DNA of 64,000 nt from Labia minor. Taxonomy: Eukaryota; Arthropoda; Insecta; Dermaptera; Spongiphoridae. How positions within the stretch are numbered: the stretch's first letter is position 1; each line of letters opens with the position of its first letter. The stretch is from assembly GCA_963082975.1 (NCBI GenBank), contig OY720350.1, positions 1,325,001-1,389,000 on the forward strand, written 5' to 3'. The notes beneath the pieces were generated by a model. It saw only the letters and a program-made list of their open reading frames with translations, had not been told where the DNA came from and did no database searches. Of this stretch, positions 25,001 through 61,073 are shown one piece after another. The position numbers and the translations under genes were made by a program.

Positions 25001-26283
25001 ATAGAAATATAAAATTTATGAATTATATATCATTCTTATTTATTTCTTATTCTAAACACGAATACATTCAAATGTCATCGATATCTCAATTATTTTCGTT
25101 GATTTCATAGAAAAAACGACATTTTTCATTAAAATTTTAGCGAAAATGCTACTTTTTTAAATAGAAATATAAAATTTATGAATTATATATCATTCTTATT
25201 TATTTTTTATTCTAAACACGAATACATTCAAATGTCATCGATATCTCAATTATTTTCGTTGATTTCATAGAAAAAACGACATTTTTCATTAAAATTTTAG
25301 CGAAAATGCTACTTTTTTAAATAGAAATATAAAATTTATGAATTATATATCATTCTTATTTATTTCTTATTCTAAACACGAATACATTCAAATTTCATCG
25401 ATATCTCAATTATTTTCGTTGATTTCATAGAAAAAACGACATTTTTCATTAAAATTTTAGCGAAAATGCTACTTTTTTAAATAGAAATATAAAATTTATG
25501 AATTATATATCATTCTTATTTATTTTTTATTCTAAACACGAATACATTCAAATTTCATCGATATCTCAATTATTTTCGTTGATTTCATAGAAAAATCGAC
25601 ATTTTTCATTAAAATTTTAGCGAAAATGCTACTTTTTTAAATAGAAATATAAAATTTATGAATTATATATCATTCTTATTTATTTTTTATTCTAAACACG
25701 AATACATTCAAATGTCATCGATATCTCAATTATTTTCGTTGATTTCATAGAAAAAACGACATTTTTCATTAAAATTTTAGCGAAAATGCTACTTTTTTAA
25801 ATAGAAATATAAAATTTATGAATTATATATCATTCTTATTTAATTTTTATTCTAAACACGAATACATTCAAATTTCATCGATATCTCAATTATTTTCGTT
25901 GATTTCATAGAAAAAACGACATTTTTCATTAAAATTTTAGCGAAAATGATACTTTTTTAAATAGAAATATAAAATTTATGAATTATATATCATTCTTATT
26001 TATTTTTTATTCTAAACACGAATACATTTTCGTTGATTTCATAGAAAAAACGACATTTTTCATTAAAATTTTAGCGAAAATGCTACTTTTTCAAATAGAA
26101 ATATAAAATTTATGAATTATATATCATTCTTATTTATTTTTTATTCTAAACACGAATACATTCAAATTTCATCGATATCTCAATTATTTTCGTTGATTTC
26201 ATAGAAAAAACGACATTTTTCATTAAAATTTTAGCGAAAATGCTACTTTTTTAAATAGAAATATAAAATTGATAATATAATAT

Positions 26284-26357
26284 TGATGAAATTTGAATTT
26301 ATTCGTGTTTAGAATAAGAAATAAATAAGAATGATACATAATTCATAAATTTTATAT
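26284..26357 (-). repeat. Inverted satellite monomer, left part
   Basis: Reverse complement of the monomer from TATAAAATTTATGAATTA to CAAATTTCATC, directly after the direct array ends. It joins in frame of the monomer with 27695-27754 if the 1.3-kb insertion is removed. Confidence 0.85.
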
Positions 26358-27675
26358 CTTATCTTCTTATGAGAGTAACAATTGTTTGTTTGTTTCTCTG
26401 TTTCTTTGTTCTCAAAAACCACTCTAACGATTTTTTTCAAATTCACACCAGAGATAGTATTTATAAAGAAAAATTGAGTTTTATTGATCACATAAATTGG
26501 ATTTATTTATTAATTATTATTAATTATTTATGTCAACTTATTTAAAATTTGATATGGACATTCATTTTATTCAAAGAATATGTATATAATATTTATAATT
26601 TTTATGTTTTATTTATATTTATAATTTAATTTTGTTTTTGTTTTCTTTTAATAAACAATTCTAATATTAAAAATGCGTAGAGGACGTCCAAAAAATCATA
26701 TTTTAATTTTTATATAACCAAGAAATCATTTTTTCACTCATTTTCAATTAGCGTTTTGATATACAAAATTAAAGATTATATGAATAAGTAATTTTAATTT
26801 TGATCTCATAATTGGATTTCCTTTTTCAAGTAAGTATATAATATATTAATTACAATATAATCAATAGCTAATATATAATATTAAAAATATATTTACGGAT
26901 TCGTTCTATAATAAATTGATGATGTCATTAATTCTTCTACTATATATCGAATCGAATATAAAGATAAATCTTCTAAACGTTGTGTGAAACAATTTCAAAT
27001 AATTTAAATGTATATCTATTAATGAAATAAAAAAAATCAAATATGAATATAATATAAATATTTTTAATTTTATTTTAAGAATAGATATGTATATATCTCA
27101 CAGGCGGTGGTTGTGACGTCACATATATACATTTAAATTTAGAAGAAAAAAACTAATAAAGATGTAGTTTTCGTGAGATATGATCAATAAAACTCAATTT
27201 TTCTTTATAAATACTATCTCTGGTGTGAATTTCAAAAAAATCGTTAGAGCGGTTTTTGAGACAAAGAAACAGAGAAACAGAGAAACAAACAATTTTTACT
27301 CTCATAAGAAGATAAGATAAAATAAAATTAAAAATGTTTATATTTATTATTTATGTATCCATATCTGTTTTTTTATTACATTAATAGATATATTAAAATT
27401 ATTTGAAATTGTTTCTGTAGCTGGAAATTAATTTACTTCAAACCGTCGGTCGGTTCGGACCTGGCCACAGGTCAACTTATTTTAAAATAAAATAAACTTA
27501 TTTATTATACACTAAGTTATACTTTAAGAATTTTTTTTTTCAAATAAAAAGAAAGATTATATTTTTTCTTTTCTATTTGAAATATAGTACTTAATATACA
27601 GCAATTTTAATTTTTTTTCTCTCCTGGGGGGGGGGGGTTAACCCCCAAACCCCCCCCCCCCTGGTTGCGCCACTG
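26358..27675. mobile_element. Composite insertion inside an inverted satellite monomer
   Basis: A 1318-bp insertion flanked by a 19-bp direct repeat (26339-26357 and 27676-27694). The left part (26358-27319) has long inverted ends: the segment starting TATCTTATCTTCTTATGAGA near 26353 returns in reverse complement up to about 27319, about 140 bp each, including AACCRCTCTAACGATTTTTT. A segment at 27411-27484 matches the end of the fold-back element at 50.6-52.1 kb (GGACCTGGCCACAGGTCAAC). The right end (27620-27675), reverse-complemented, starts CAGTGGCGCAACCAGGGGG, a hAT-like terminus. No coding capacity. The order of insertion events is uncertain. Confidence 0.6.
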
Positions 27676-27754
27676 TAATTCATAAATTTTATATTTCTAT
27701 TTAAAAAAGTAGCATTTTCGCTAAAATCTTAATGAGAAATGTCGTTTTTTCTAT
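27676..27754 (-). repeat. Inverted satellite monomer, right part
   Basis: Reverse-oriented satellite sequence (AATTCATAAATTTTATATTT, then AAAAAAGTAGCATTTTCGC) with two or three substitutions. Its first 19 bases duplicate 26339-26357. Confidence 0.85.
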
Positions 27755-27890
27755 ATAGGTTTTAACAAAAAAGGCCCCGGCTTCATGGTAAAGTTATTCC
27801 TCGATATAGCCGGACCGCAAAAGTGTTAACAAGATTATTATTAAATTAATTCCTGAGGGGTGAGAAAAATATATATTCATAGTTTTTATA

Positions 27891-27973
27891 GTCAGGTTGG
27901 CCGAGCGGTCTAAGGCGCCAGACTTAAGTTCTGGTACTCGAAGAGTGCGTGGGTTCGAACCCCACACCTGACA
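27891..27973 (+). tRNA. tRNA-Leu (anticodon TAA)
   Basis: A complete class II cloverleaf. The acceptor stem GTCAGGT pairs fully with ACCTGAC, with discriminator A at 27973. The A box is TGGCCGAGCGG. The anticodon stem CCAGA/TCTGG encloses the loop CTTAAGT, giving anticodon TAA (reads UUA). A long variable arm (ACTC-GAA-GAGT) is typical of leucine tRNAs. The B box is GGTTCGAACCC. There is no intron and no encoded CCA. It sits 140 bp beyond the satellite edge. Confidence 0.96.
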
Positions 27974-27981
27974 CAATATGA

Positions 27982-27992
27982 TTTTTTTTTTT
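27982..27992 (+). terminator. RNA polymerase III terminator of tRNA-Leu
   Basis: Eleven consecutive T on the sense strand, 8 bp after the tRNA end; this is the normal Pol III stop and supports a live tRNA gene. Confidence 0.85.
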
Positions 27993-29864
27993 ATAAAATA
28001 TGTTAGTAAATTAGAATTAAATAAATGATAAGGAAAGAAATAAAGGATTATACGGTCTGATAAGAAGTTAGTTCCCCATTTTTTTAAATTTCTCAATGAT
28101 ATTTAGGCCAGCCACCAATTACGTTAAATGATTTTTTTCAATTATACTAGGTATAATAAGAATATAATAATTTTCAAAAAACTAACAGTTGTACTGAGTT
28201 GTTTTAGGCTATTACAACTTAGACAAAAAATTTTGTAGCCCCCCCCCCCCCCCCCCGTCACCTTCATCCCTCCTATATTTCGAACGAATATATATATATA
28301 TATATGACTAATGATTAGATTTTTGTATTATAACTTGTAGTTATTATTTTAATATTAATATATTATTTTAGAACAATCTTAATACAAATTAGCAAAAAAA
28401 TTCGAAAATCGCAAAGTTGAGGATTAACGTAAAAATCATTTTTTTTTTTTAGCTATCTTCGTTGATTATTTATATTTTTTCTTAATATTCGAGCACAATT
28501 CAGCACAATTGAGAAAACTTGAAAAAGATGGGTAGCTAACTTCTTCCAGGCATTCAATTTTTATTTTATTTTTGGAAATAAAATCTCATTTTTTTTATTT
28601 CCGGGTAATGACGCTGTAATGATTATATATATAAATCAAAATATTTACAATATTATTGCTATTTGTATACAAAAATGTACAACACAAGCTCTGCTGATTC
28701 TGATGAAAGGGATAAGAGAAATGGAGGCAGGAATGAGGATGAGCAGGTTGATGGATTGATAGTTTAGAACATTTTTATTGGTCCACGGCTAATACTAACA
28801 ATAATAATAATAACCACAGAAAAAAGGAAAATCACCATCGATTGTATCATTCATACAATGCTTCTCTCTCTCTCTTTTATTATTATTATTATTATTATAA
28901 CTTAAATTAGAATTAAAAAAAAAAAACAAAAAAAACAAACAAACTGCTATTATGTAGAGATAAGCAGGTATTTTTGAGGCAGGTGAAATTTAAAACAAAT
29001 TCATATATTATTGTTTCAATTTAAATAAAATAAAGAAAAAAATGAAACATTTCGTTATTCATTTTAAAATGACAAATGTTTTTACAGAAAAAGATCATAA
29101 TATTTTTCGACCAAATATATAATTTATACACAATTACATATATTTATTTGTTTAAGAACACATTAGTGGGAGTACCATTTTTCGTTTTTTTTTTTTTTTT
29201 TTGTTGTTATTTCTTTTAATTTATAAATGAAAAAGGAAATGAAAGTATATATATATATATATATATATATAAATGGACATTTGTTTTTAATGATCTATTC
29301 AATTCATTCATTTATTCATTCATTCATTCATCAATTTATTATATTTTTTTTTTTGGGGGGGGGGGGTAGTTTTTAGGTAGAAAATTCATTTTATTATTTT
29401 TTTTTAATTTTATTTTTTTAATTAGCTAAATTATAAACAACAACAGATGACTGCAATCATACACGCATCATTGATTTATTAATAATATAAATATTGATAT
29501 ACAAATAATATGCCAAGAACAAAGTCATATAATGCAAATTTATTTTTTTAATATAATCTTAAATAGAAAAAAAAAATAAAAAAAATATTAATGTTTAATT
29601 TAATATATTATCTCTCTCTCTCTCAAGAAAGTTCTCAAAATAAGAGAGACAAATGTAAATTTAATGTAAATATTTGTCATCTATTCACTGGATCATATTA
29701 TATTAGTATTTGTTAAGAATAAAAATGTATAATAATATGTAATTTAATAAAATACTATTAAGAACAAGAAAAGGGAAATTATAAAAAAAAAATATAAATA
29801 AATAAAATATTAGAAATCAAGGAAAGTGGCTGCACAAGAATAGCAGAGATTTAAATTTAAGAAT
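27993..29864. other. AT-rich intergenic DNA with homopolymer runs
   Basis: No gene recognised. Contains long C runs (28229-28257), G runs (29356-29367), (TA)n and (ATTC)n tracts. The poly-C/G runs may be collapsed or extended by sequencing error. Confidence 0.5.
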
Positions 29865-30832
29865 TAAAATTATTATAAAAGAGAGCTATCAGCCACGGAT
29901 CGATTTATTTATTAAAGATGATAATAATAATAATAATAATAATAATTTAATAAGATTAAGATGCGACATTCAATTATCAGAAGCATTTGAAATTCGAAAT
30001 GGGTTAAAACAAGGAGACGTACTATCATCAATTTTAATTTATATTGGAAAAAAAATCTAACGCAATCCAATTGGGCAAAAAAATTACGCAGACGATCTTT
30101 AGATAATAGGAGATTCGGGAAATAAATAGAAAAGACAAAACAAAAAAAAAAAAATTAATCGAGGCAGGAAAAGAGGCTGGTCTTGAAATTGAATTGAAGA
30201 CAAAATCTATTGAGTAGCAGAGAGGGAACAGTAAATATTAATACATAAAATGTAGAAAAAATTAAATATTTATGGTAGGTTCTGTAATAATATTTGAGAA
30301 GAATTGAAATCAAGGTTGCAATCGGGTCATGCAGTAAAAAAGCTTATCAAGTCAAAATTATTATCAACGGGGATAAAAAATTAAAATATATATTAAACAA
30401 TTATTTTGCCGGTTGATTTCTATTTGGTTGTGAGGCATGATCAATGACTGTGTGGGACGAGAGTAGATTTAAAGTATTTGAGAATAGGATTCTGCGAAGC
30501 AAAGAAAGAGGGAATGACGAAGACTGCATAACGAGGAAATGCATCTCCAGACATAGTTAGTTAGGGTTATAAAATCGAGAAGGTTGCGTTGGGCAGGGCA
30601 CGTGGCTAGAATGGGAGAGGAAAGAATGGCGAAAAGATCGTTTGGGAAACATACGCTTGGAAGACCAAGGAAGCGGTAGGTGGATAATATGGGAAGGGAT
30701 GTGAGAGAGATAAAAGAAAATAGGAGTTGGATGGATGTAGAGCTCAGGATAGGGATACTTGGAGGAATGGGCTTGCTGTGGCCAAGAACTTTCTAGTTCC
30801 CTAAAGCCACAGAGATAGATAGATATAGATAG
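29865..30832 (+). pseudogene. Non-LTR retrotransposon (LINE) reverse-transcriptase relic
   Basis: Conceptual translation with many stops and frameshifts still shows reverse-transcriptase landmarks: FEIRNGLKQGDVLSSILI (fingers/palm), NYADDL (catalytic YADD), then DESRFKVFENRILR and RWAGHVARMGEERMAKRSFG with GRPRKRW. It ends GLLWPRTF followed by an (AGAT)n tail at about 30,814-30,830; a short tandem-repeat 3' tail is common in RTE- and Jockey-type LINEs. The 5' end is truncated. The family is shared with 8021-8530. It is inactive. Confidence 0.8.
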
Positions 30833-31003
30833 CATAAAATGTAATAATTATTATTATTATTATTATTATTAAATTAATAAAATAAATAAAAGATCACTAA
30901 AGTATTTGAGGGGAAAAAAAAAACGAAAGAAAAATATAAAAATTTAATGCTCTTAAAAATTATAAATAATTTTTGAAATTAATGTATTTATTGGTCAAAT
31001 GAT

Positions 31004-31048
<45 letters not shown>

Positions 31049-33685
31049 TAAAATTCAAAAAAGATTAATTTCATGATTTTATCAATATTAAATTAAATTA
31101 AATTTTATTAAAATCAAATAACCAAATAATTAACTCTTACACATATTATAGTACTAGTATTTTGTTAATATCTCAGACTTTGCTGATAACATATTTATAT
31201 CACGTTGATGTTTTTTGTTTTTTTATATATATAATATACCCTTATATATTATTTATTTTTCTATTAAATTAAATAAGTATATTAAAAAAATAAAAAAAAA
31301 ACATCAACATACATATATATTGTATAAAGTTGTCGTAAAATTCTAATTTTTTAATTAAAATTTGAATTCTTATCTATTATTAATTTTATTTATATATATA
31401 TATCCATTTTATTTTTAAGTAAAAACATTTATTGGAAATATATATAAATCATTTTAAATGAATGATGGATGGAAAATATCTTTCTTTTAAAAAAATTAGT
31501 AATTTTTTCAGGATTTTCCTATTTTTTTTTTTTTTTTTTTTTTTTTTACATTTTGCTTTTAAAGATTTGAATTGTATTAAAAACAAAATTCTTTAAAGTA
31601 AAGTGTATATAGATGTATATGGATATTTAGAAAATTTGGTATTAATTTGAAAAGTTTAACTTATATTGATTTAAAAAAAATTATTATGTGAGTGTGTGTA
31701 CAATTTTTGAAAATATATATACATATACCAAGTTCATTTAATAGGAAATTAACAGATAAGTCGTTAACAAAAATATTTTAAAATAATTTTTTACTGTATT
31801 TATTTCTAATTAGTACAATTATCGTTAAAATCTGAACAAGTATAGAGAATAACCACTACTGGTCCATTATGCCTGAATTTTGTACAAAGAAACTTAATAT
31901 AAAAGAAAAAAAAAATTGGAAATTTCTACTTTAAAAAAAAATAATAATTATAAAGATCACAATTGAATATCATATACCATACCAGAAAATATGCAATTTT
32001 TATAAATTAATATATTCTAAATATTTAATCTTTCCAACGTTAACTTTAATCAAACTCAAGCAACGACAATCCTAACTTTTGTTTTTTTTTTTATTTTGTA
32101 ATATGAAATTTAATAAAATTATATTTTGCGATTGTATTGTATCAATCAAGCTCTCTTTTATCAATATCAAAAATTAACCAATATTGTCTAGGAATTGGTG
32201 TACGTATTTCTATAAAAGTGAACAGAATAAAATTAAATCATATTAAATGATACCCTCCTTTTTCTAAAACATCATTAATTTATTGATTTGTAAAATAAAA
32301 TAAAATGAAATAAATTGAAAACTTGTATTCAAATTAATCATTTTATATAAACCCCGGACACGTTTTTTTTCGCATAATTATAATAACTTATACTTATAAT
32401 AATTGTCAAGTAAATAAAGAAGAGGAAGAAAGTGAACAGAAAGTTGAATGTGCCAAAAGTGTTATTGGAGGGTTGACTCCGAATCATAAAAGAATAGACG
32501 ACAGCCAACCATGGTTGTTTATTCTAGAACAGTGCTTAATTTGAAATGGGGGATCTGAAGAGTTGTAACAAATATAACAAATTATAGAATATTTGCCATT
32601 CAACTTAATCAATCTACTGACAACATAAATGATGCCAATTTTATTGTTTTTATTAATATTTAGCCATAGTAGTAGATTTATACATTCATTAATTAAAACA
32701 TAATAAACGTGATTATCCCCCCCCCCCCTTTTAATGTTAAAATTATCAATTAATGCATTTATTGACAAGTGTAGCTATGGACTTATAAAATTGAATAAAA
32801 TAAATAAATTGGCGAAAAAAAAAGTTCAAAAAGATTAAAAAGCGCTGTTCAAGAATCCAAAAAATCTACAACTTTTGGATTACTAGTATTAGACCCAGCA
32901 ACTTAGGTATATAGCACCCTAAATCAAATCAAATTTCGTAATTTTGGAACATAACCCTTTTTTATTGCTTCTGCTTGATTCCTTTTAAACAGTTCCAACG
33001 TTTTTTTTTTTTTTTTTTTTTTTGGACCAATGGAAACCTCCCATACATAGATATTGTATAAAATTTTTTATTTCTTAATACTTCCCTAATATAATAAATA
33101 TATAAATTATTATTTTAATATATTAATTTAAAATAAAAAAAAAATTGTCACTAGAATATAGAAAGGACTTAAACCGATTGTGATTATAATAACATGAAAT
33201 TATAACACATTATTTTTGAATAATATAAAAAATAAATTATAAATTAGATTATTTATTTATACATTGTAATTAAATTAAACAAGCAAATAATTATTTGCAA
33301 AGGAGAAAATAGTTGAACACCTCTTATTATTTTGTAAAAAATAATTTAATTCATTTAATTAAAATTAAAATGTTAAATTGTCATTGGTATTATAATCAGT
33401 GATGTATTGGTGAAATAAGAATTAAGGGAACGAATAGTAGGAGCAAAAAATAGTCCTATTTTCAGCAAACTACTTTTTTTCCATAAAAGCTTTTATTTTT
33501 TCTTATTCTTACTATACAAAATATTAACAAACACAAAAAAAGAAATTCTAACAGTAGATTTAAGTGGGAGTTGTCGGTACATGAAGTGTACTTGGACCCA
33601 TTCGGGTTCTGAAAAAAGGTAAGAGATCGTCGTTCCCCCACGTTCCCCTCCCAATACACCACTGATTATAATATGAATATGGGAT

Positions 33686-33737
<52 letters not shown>

Positions 33738-35068
33738 TAGATAGATATTTATATATTTAAGATTTGATTTTATAAGAAAATAGAAAATATAATAATTAAA
33801 AAGTTTGTTCAATGAATGGATAGGCAATAAATAAATAAATGAATGAAGGTGATGGGATGGTTGTATAGGTACTATACATATAGATAAATAGATAGAGGAG
33901 GATTTTTATCAAATATTGCTCAATAATTTTAAAATGATTTTAATTAAACTCTTTTAAATCATCATAAGTGAAAATAGATTGTTAACTATTCTATGAAAAA
34001 TTATATTATTTTAGTGGGAAACAAGGCACAATTTGGATATTTATTATATGCATTGCCTCATACGAAAATTTTCAAATCTAAAAAGAAATCATCATAAGAG
34101 AAGATATGCATATATGAAAACCATTGGACTGCATCCACATTCAAGGGTTATTGAATGCTTTCACTCATAAAAGAAAAAATAAAGAAAATTTAACACCTAA
34201 TATAATTTATATTAATAAAATGAATATTAAATGTTAATTAAATTAGTAAATAAAATAAAGAAAAAATGAGAATTGAAAGTTTACAATTGATTATTATTAA
34301 TATAATATTTATATAAAATATAAATTTAAATTTTAACCAATAAATTTATTAAATTCATTAGTGTAAGGAAATAATTTTAATTTAAAAATCTTTGAATTTA
34401 ATCCTCCTCCTTTTAAATTATGAAAAAAAGATAAAAATAAGTTTTTATCTTTAAAATAAATGGATAATAATAGTTAAATTAAAAAAAAAAATAAAAAAAT
34501 CCCAATAATGTGTTATTAATATAATAATGGATATATATATATATAATCGCATATAATAATAATGTTGATGATAATACTATCTTTGGAATTGCATTTAATC
34601 ATTACATTATAAAGAAAAAAAAATGATCAAGAATTCAAACTTTAACATGTTAGGCTTTTGCGACACCCTGTTCTTTCAATTTTATTTTTTGTTACTTTTT
34701 TATAATTATATTTATTTTTTTCTATACGTAAATTATTTAAGTCGTAAAAGGAATAATTTTTTAAATAAATATTATTATAATTAGATACAGATTATAATAC
34801 AAACATTCACAATTATATTGAATAAAAATAATAATTGTTCACGATCAAATCATATATAAAGATATTATTAAAAAAAATATTTATATGAGGTAGTTAAAAA
34901 CGTGGAAATTATATATATATATATATATATATATAAACAGAGAGAAACCGAAGTTGTACAATGACAGTGATTTAATAAGCAAATCTACATAAAATTTAAA
35001 TCAATATTTGTTTACATAATGACCATATTGAAAATAATTGAAGCACTTAATTGATTATTAAATAAATA

Positions 35069-35103
<35 letters not shown>

Positions 35104-37437
35104 TAATAATCTAGTAGGCGATTTGCATTCTTTAACAATTTATAGTTCAAACATCTTATATAAGTTGTTTTCAATTTAATCATTTATATTTTCTATTTAA
35201 TTACTCAAGATTGTGTATCAGTATTTTGATATAATTTTAATCTAAATTTAATAAAAATTACTAAAATGGTGATTTATTATAAATATATAATTATTTATGG
35301 ATATGCACTGGATATTAAATTTAAATAAGCTTGAAAAAAATTATAATTGAAAAATTAAGGAATGTTTGATAGATATGACATAAAATATTTATAATTTGAT
35401 GGTGAACATTTTTATTTATATTGTTAACATAAATTAAATTTTAAAAATAGAAATTGTGATTAATAACAGGTGAATATAATAATAATTATATATATATATA
35501 TATATATATATAATTGACTACCATATAATATAAATATATTCAAAGGAAGCTATTACTTAAAAATACACATTTTTATAATTTATAATTTAAAAAATAAATT
35601 ATAATAAAATAAAATAAAATGAATAAATATATAAAACATATACATAATAGTATAAAAAACGAAAACATTACAATTATATAGTAGCTATTTAATAAAAAAT
35701 AAAACAAAATGTATAAATATTTATTATATATTTGTATGAATAAATATCATTCTATTAATCTTAATTATTAATCATTATGGCCTCTTTAAAATCCAAATAT
35801 ATAATAAATTTAAATATTTTTAAAAAATCATGATAGTTATTTTATTCAAATAAATCATCAATTGCAAAACAATTTGGTTTGTACTTATTTTGTTATTAAA
35901 AAATATTTAAACAATATATATATATATATATAGTTATTTATAATCATTATATTTATAAATTTTTATATGTTTCGTTTTTCTATTTAAAATTTTAAAAATA
36001 TGCATAAGTAAATGAGTCATTTTTAATCTTTATTTAAATGTTAGTAAGAATACTTATTATTTATTAATTTGTATATTCTGCCTTCATATTGAGATTATAC
36101 ATATAGTATGACTAGTTAGCAAAATTTATATACAAATATATTTGATAAGATCATATAAAAAAATCAAAAAAAAATCGATTTGTAATTTCTTTTAATGCTC
36201 AATTTTAAAATTTATTTTATTTTTTTGTATATACCAGGTTAGTATTTTAATATAAATACACTCAATTATCTGTTGTAAAATAATAAAGAAATTATGTGTG
36301 ATAGTTGATAATTTAATGATATTTTAATGTAAGTATTTATTTATTATCCAATATATTAAATTAAATTATTTTAAAAAAATATACATTCAACACTTTTGCA
36401 ATGTATTTTATTTTCATAAAATACCAAATTTTGAGATAATTTTAAATTAAAAAGTAACTCATTTACGTATGGTTTATAATTATAAATAATAATTCAATTC
36501 CTTTTACGACTAATAATATAAAGATCAGGCATATAGAAAAAAAAATGTATTGTCTGTAAAGAAGACAACGTTCAAATGCCAAAAAAGTCATTAAGAGGAA
36601 TACTGAAAGGTCGCATCAAACATTCTTATTTTATAAATTAGTTGACGCAGAGATTAAAATAGATAACAAGAAGAATTTGTTATATTTATGTGATATTTTT
36701 TTCTAAAGTGGATTGTTCTCGTTGCGTTTTAGTCACAGGAACGTTGTCCTCATCCACAGACATTCACAGATATTCAAACTCATTCACACACACATACGCC
36801 CACTTCAATATTTTGTTTCTTTTTCTTTATATTTTGAATTTATTAAAACGATTGTGGAGTGTGAATTTTTGTTAAATGATTTCCTAATTATTCAACTCCA
36901 CGAAAATTTCTCTACTTTGTGATATATCAATGTACAGAAACATGTCTTTTAACATTTTTTTTTTTTTAAAGTTTTTTTTTTGTTTAATTTTCTTTTTTTT
37001 AAGATTTTTTTTTTAAATATATTTATACAATATACATAGGCTTGGACCTTTGAAGGTTTCGGGTTTCATACCCGCACTAACTACTTTTGTATTACAACAA
37101 ATGCAGTCCCGGGAGAGCAACAACTATAAAAATTAAAAATAAATAAATAATGGAATTAAATTACGTTCTCATTATATATATAATATATATATAATAAATC
37201 TAGTAATGAAATTTGATCAATCGTCTTTTTTGTTTTTGTTTTATTATTTTTAATAACAAATATGATTTCAAAATCATCTTTATAATATTAATAAAGCTAA
37301 TAAAGAGCTTCAGTTTCTCTGGTATTGTCAATTGTCAAAGTAGATTTTTATTTTCTTTTACTTGTTTTTTTAACACGCTTGGTTTATAACCAATATAATC
37401 TGAAGTCTCTTCTTCTTGGTCCAATAAAGAAAAGTTT

Positions 37438-37481
<44 letters not shown>

Positions 37482-37641
37482 CATTGTTAATTAATCTATA
37501 ATATAAGTATACGTTTCTGCGTGTATTGGCGGTTTAATCTTTGGCCTTAGTGCTTCTGATTTCCGTTAAGCTGTTTGACTCTTGTTCCCCGGCTGCGTAG
37601 AGTATGTTTTTTCTTTTTTTCTTTCTTTCTTTCTTTTAAAG

Positions 37642-37645
<4 letters not shown>
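30833..37645. other. Gene-poor AT-rich intergenic region
   Basis: About 6.8 kb with no supported gene. It holds (TA)n, (GA)n and (TAA)n microsatellites and long T and A runs. A C run at 32718-32728 interrupts an otherwise AT-rich stretch. Short open frames (for example at 32484-32768, 33462-33662 and 36690-36922) lack any recognisable motif. A T-arm-like GGGTTTCATACCC near 37068-37080 is too weak to call a tRNA relic. Confidence 0.6.
33689..33735. repeat. (TA)n microsatellite
   Basis: Uninterrupted AT dinucleotide repeat of about 47 bp, followed by GATAGATAGATA. Confidence 0.9.

Positions 37646-37651
<6 letters not shown>
37646..37651 (-). terminator. Putative poly(A) signal of liprin-alpha
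   Basis: Read on the minus strand this is AATAAA, about 70 nt after the stop codon, in a run of overlapping AATAAATAAATAAA motifs (37646-37675). It would give a very short 3' UTR; a more distal site is possible. Confidence 0.4.
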
Positions 37652-37672
<21 letters not shown>

Positions 37673-37721
37673 TAATAAAACAACAAAAACAGTCAATTTC
37701 CCTAATGATGATGGCAGTCTT

Positions 37722-61073
<23,352 letters not shown>

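Larger units (their letters stand above)
12571..26270 (+). repeat. Satellite array, about 160-bp monomer
   Basis: Head-to-tail copies of a roughly 160-bp, strongly AT-rich unit. Landmarks per copy are ATGCTACTTTTTTAAATAG, CTAAACACGAATACATTC, TCGATATCTCAATTATTTTC and AAAACGACATTTTTCATT. The landmark ATGCTAC recurs at 13921, 14081, 14241, 14401, 14561 and so on, exactly 160 bp apart. About 84 copies are present outside the gap. The first copies (12571-13000) are the most diverged, as expected at an array edge. No coding potential. The family is unknown to me. Confidence 0.95.

Noticed and set aside
12571-26270. CRISPR-like regular repeats
   Set aside because: The units are contiguous 160-bp tandem copies with no unique spacers, in a eukaryotic genome. 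It is satellite DNA.
36690-36922. Overlapping small frames as a gene
   Set aside because: The two frames overlap out of phase, contain CA-rich simple sequence and have no homology I recognise.
37030-37090. tRNA-like sequence (GGGTTTCATACCCGC)
   Set aside because: Only a T-arm-like hairpin; no A box, no acceptor stem and no anticodon arm could be paired.
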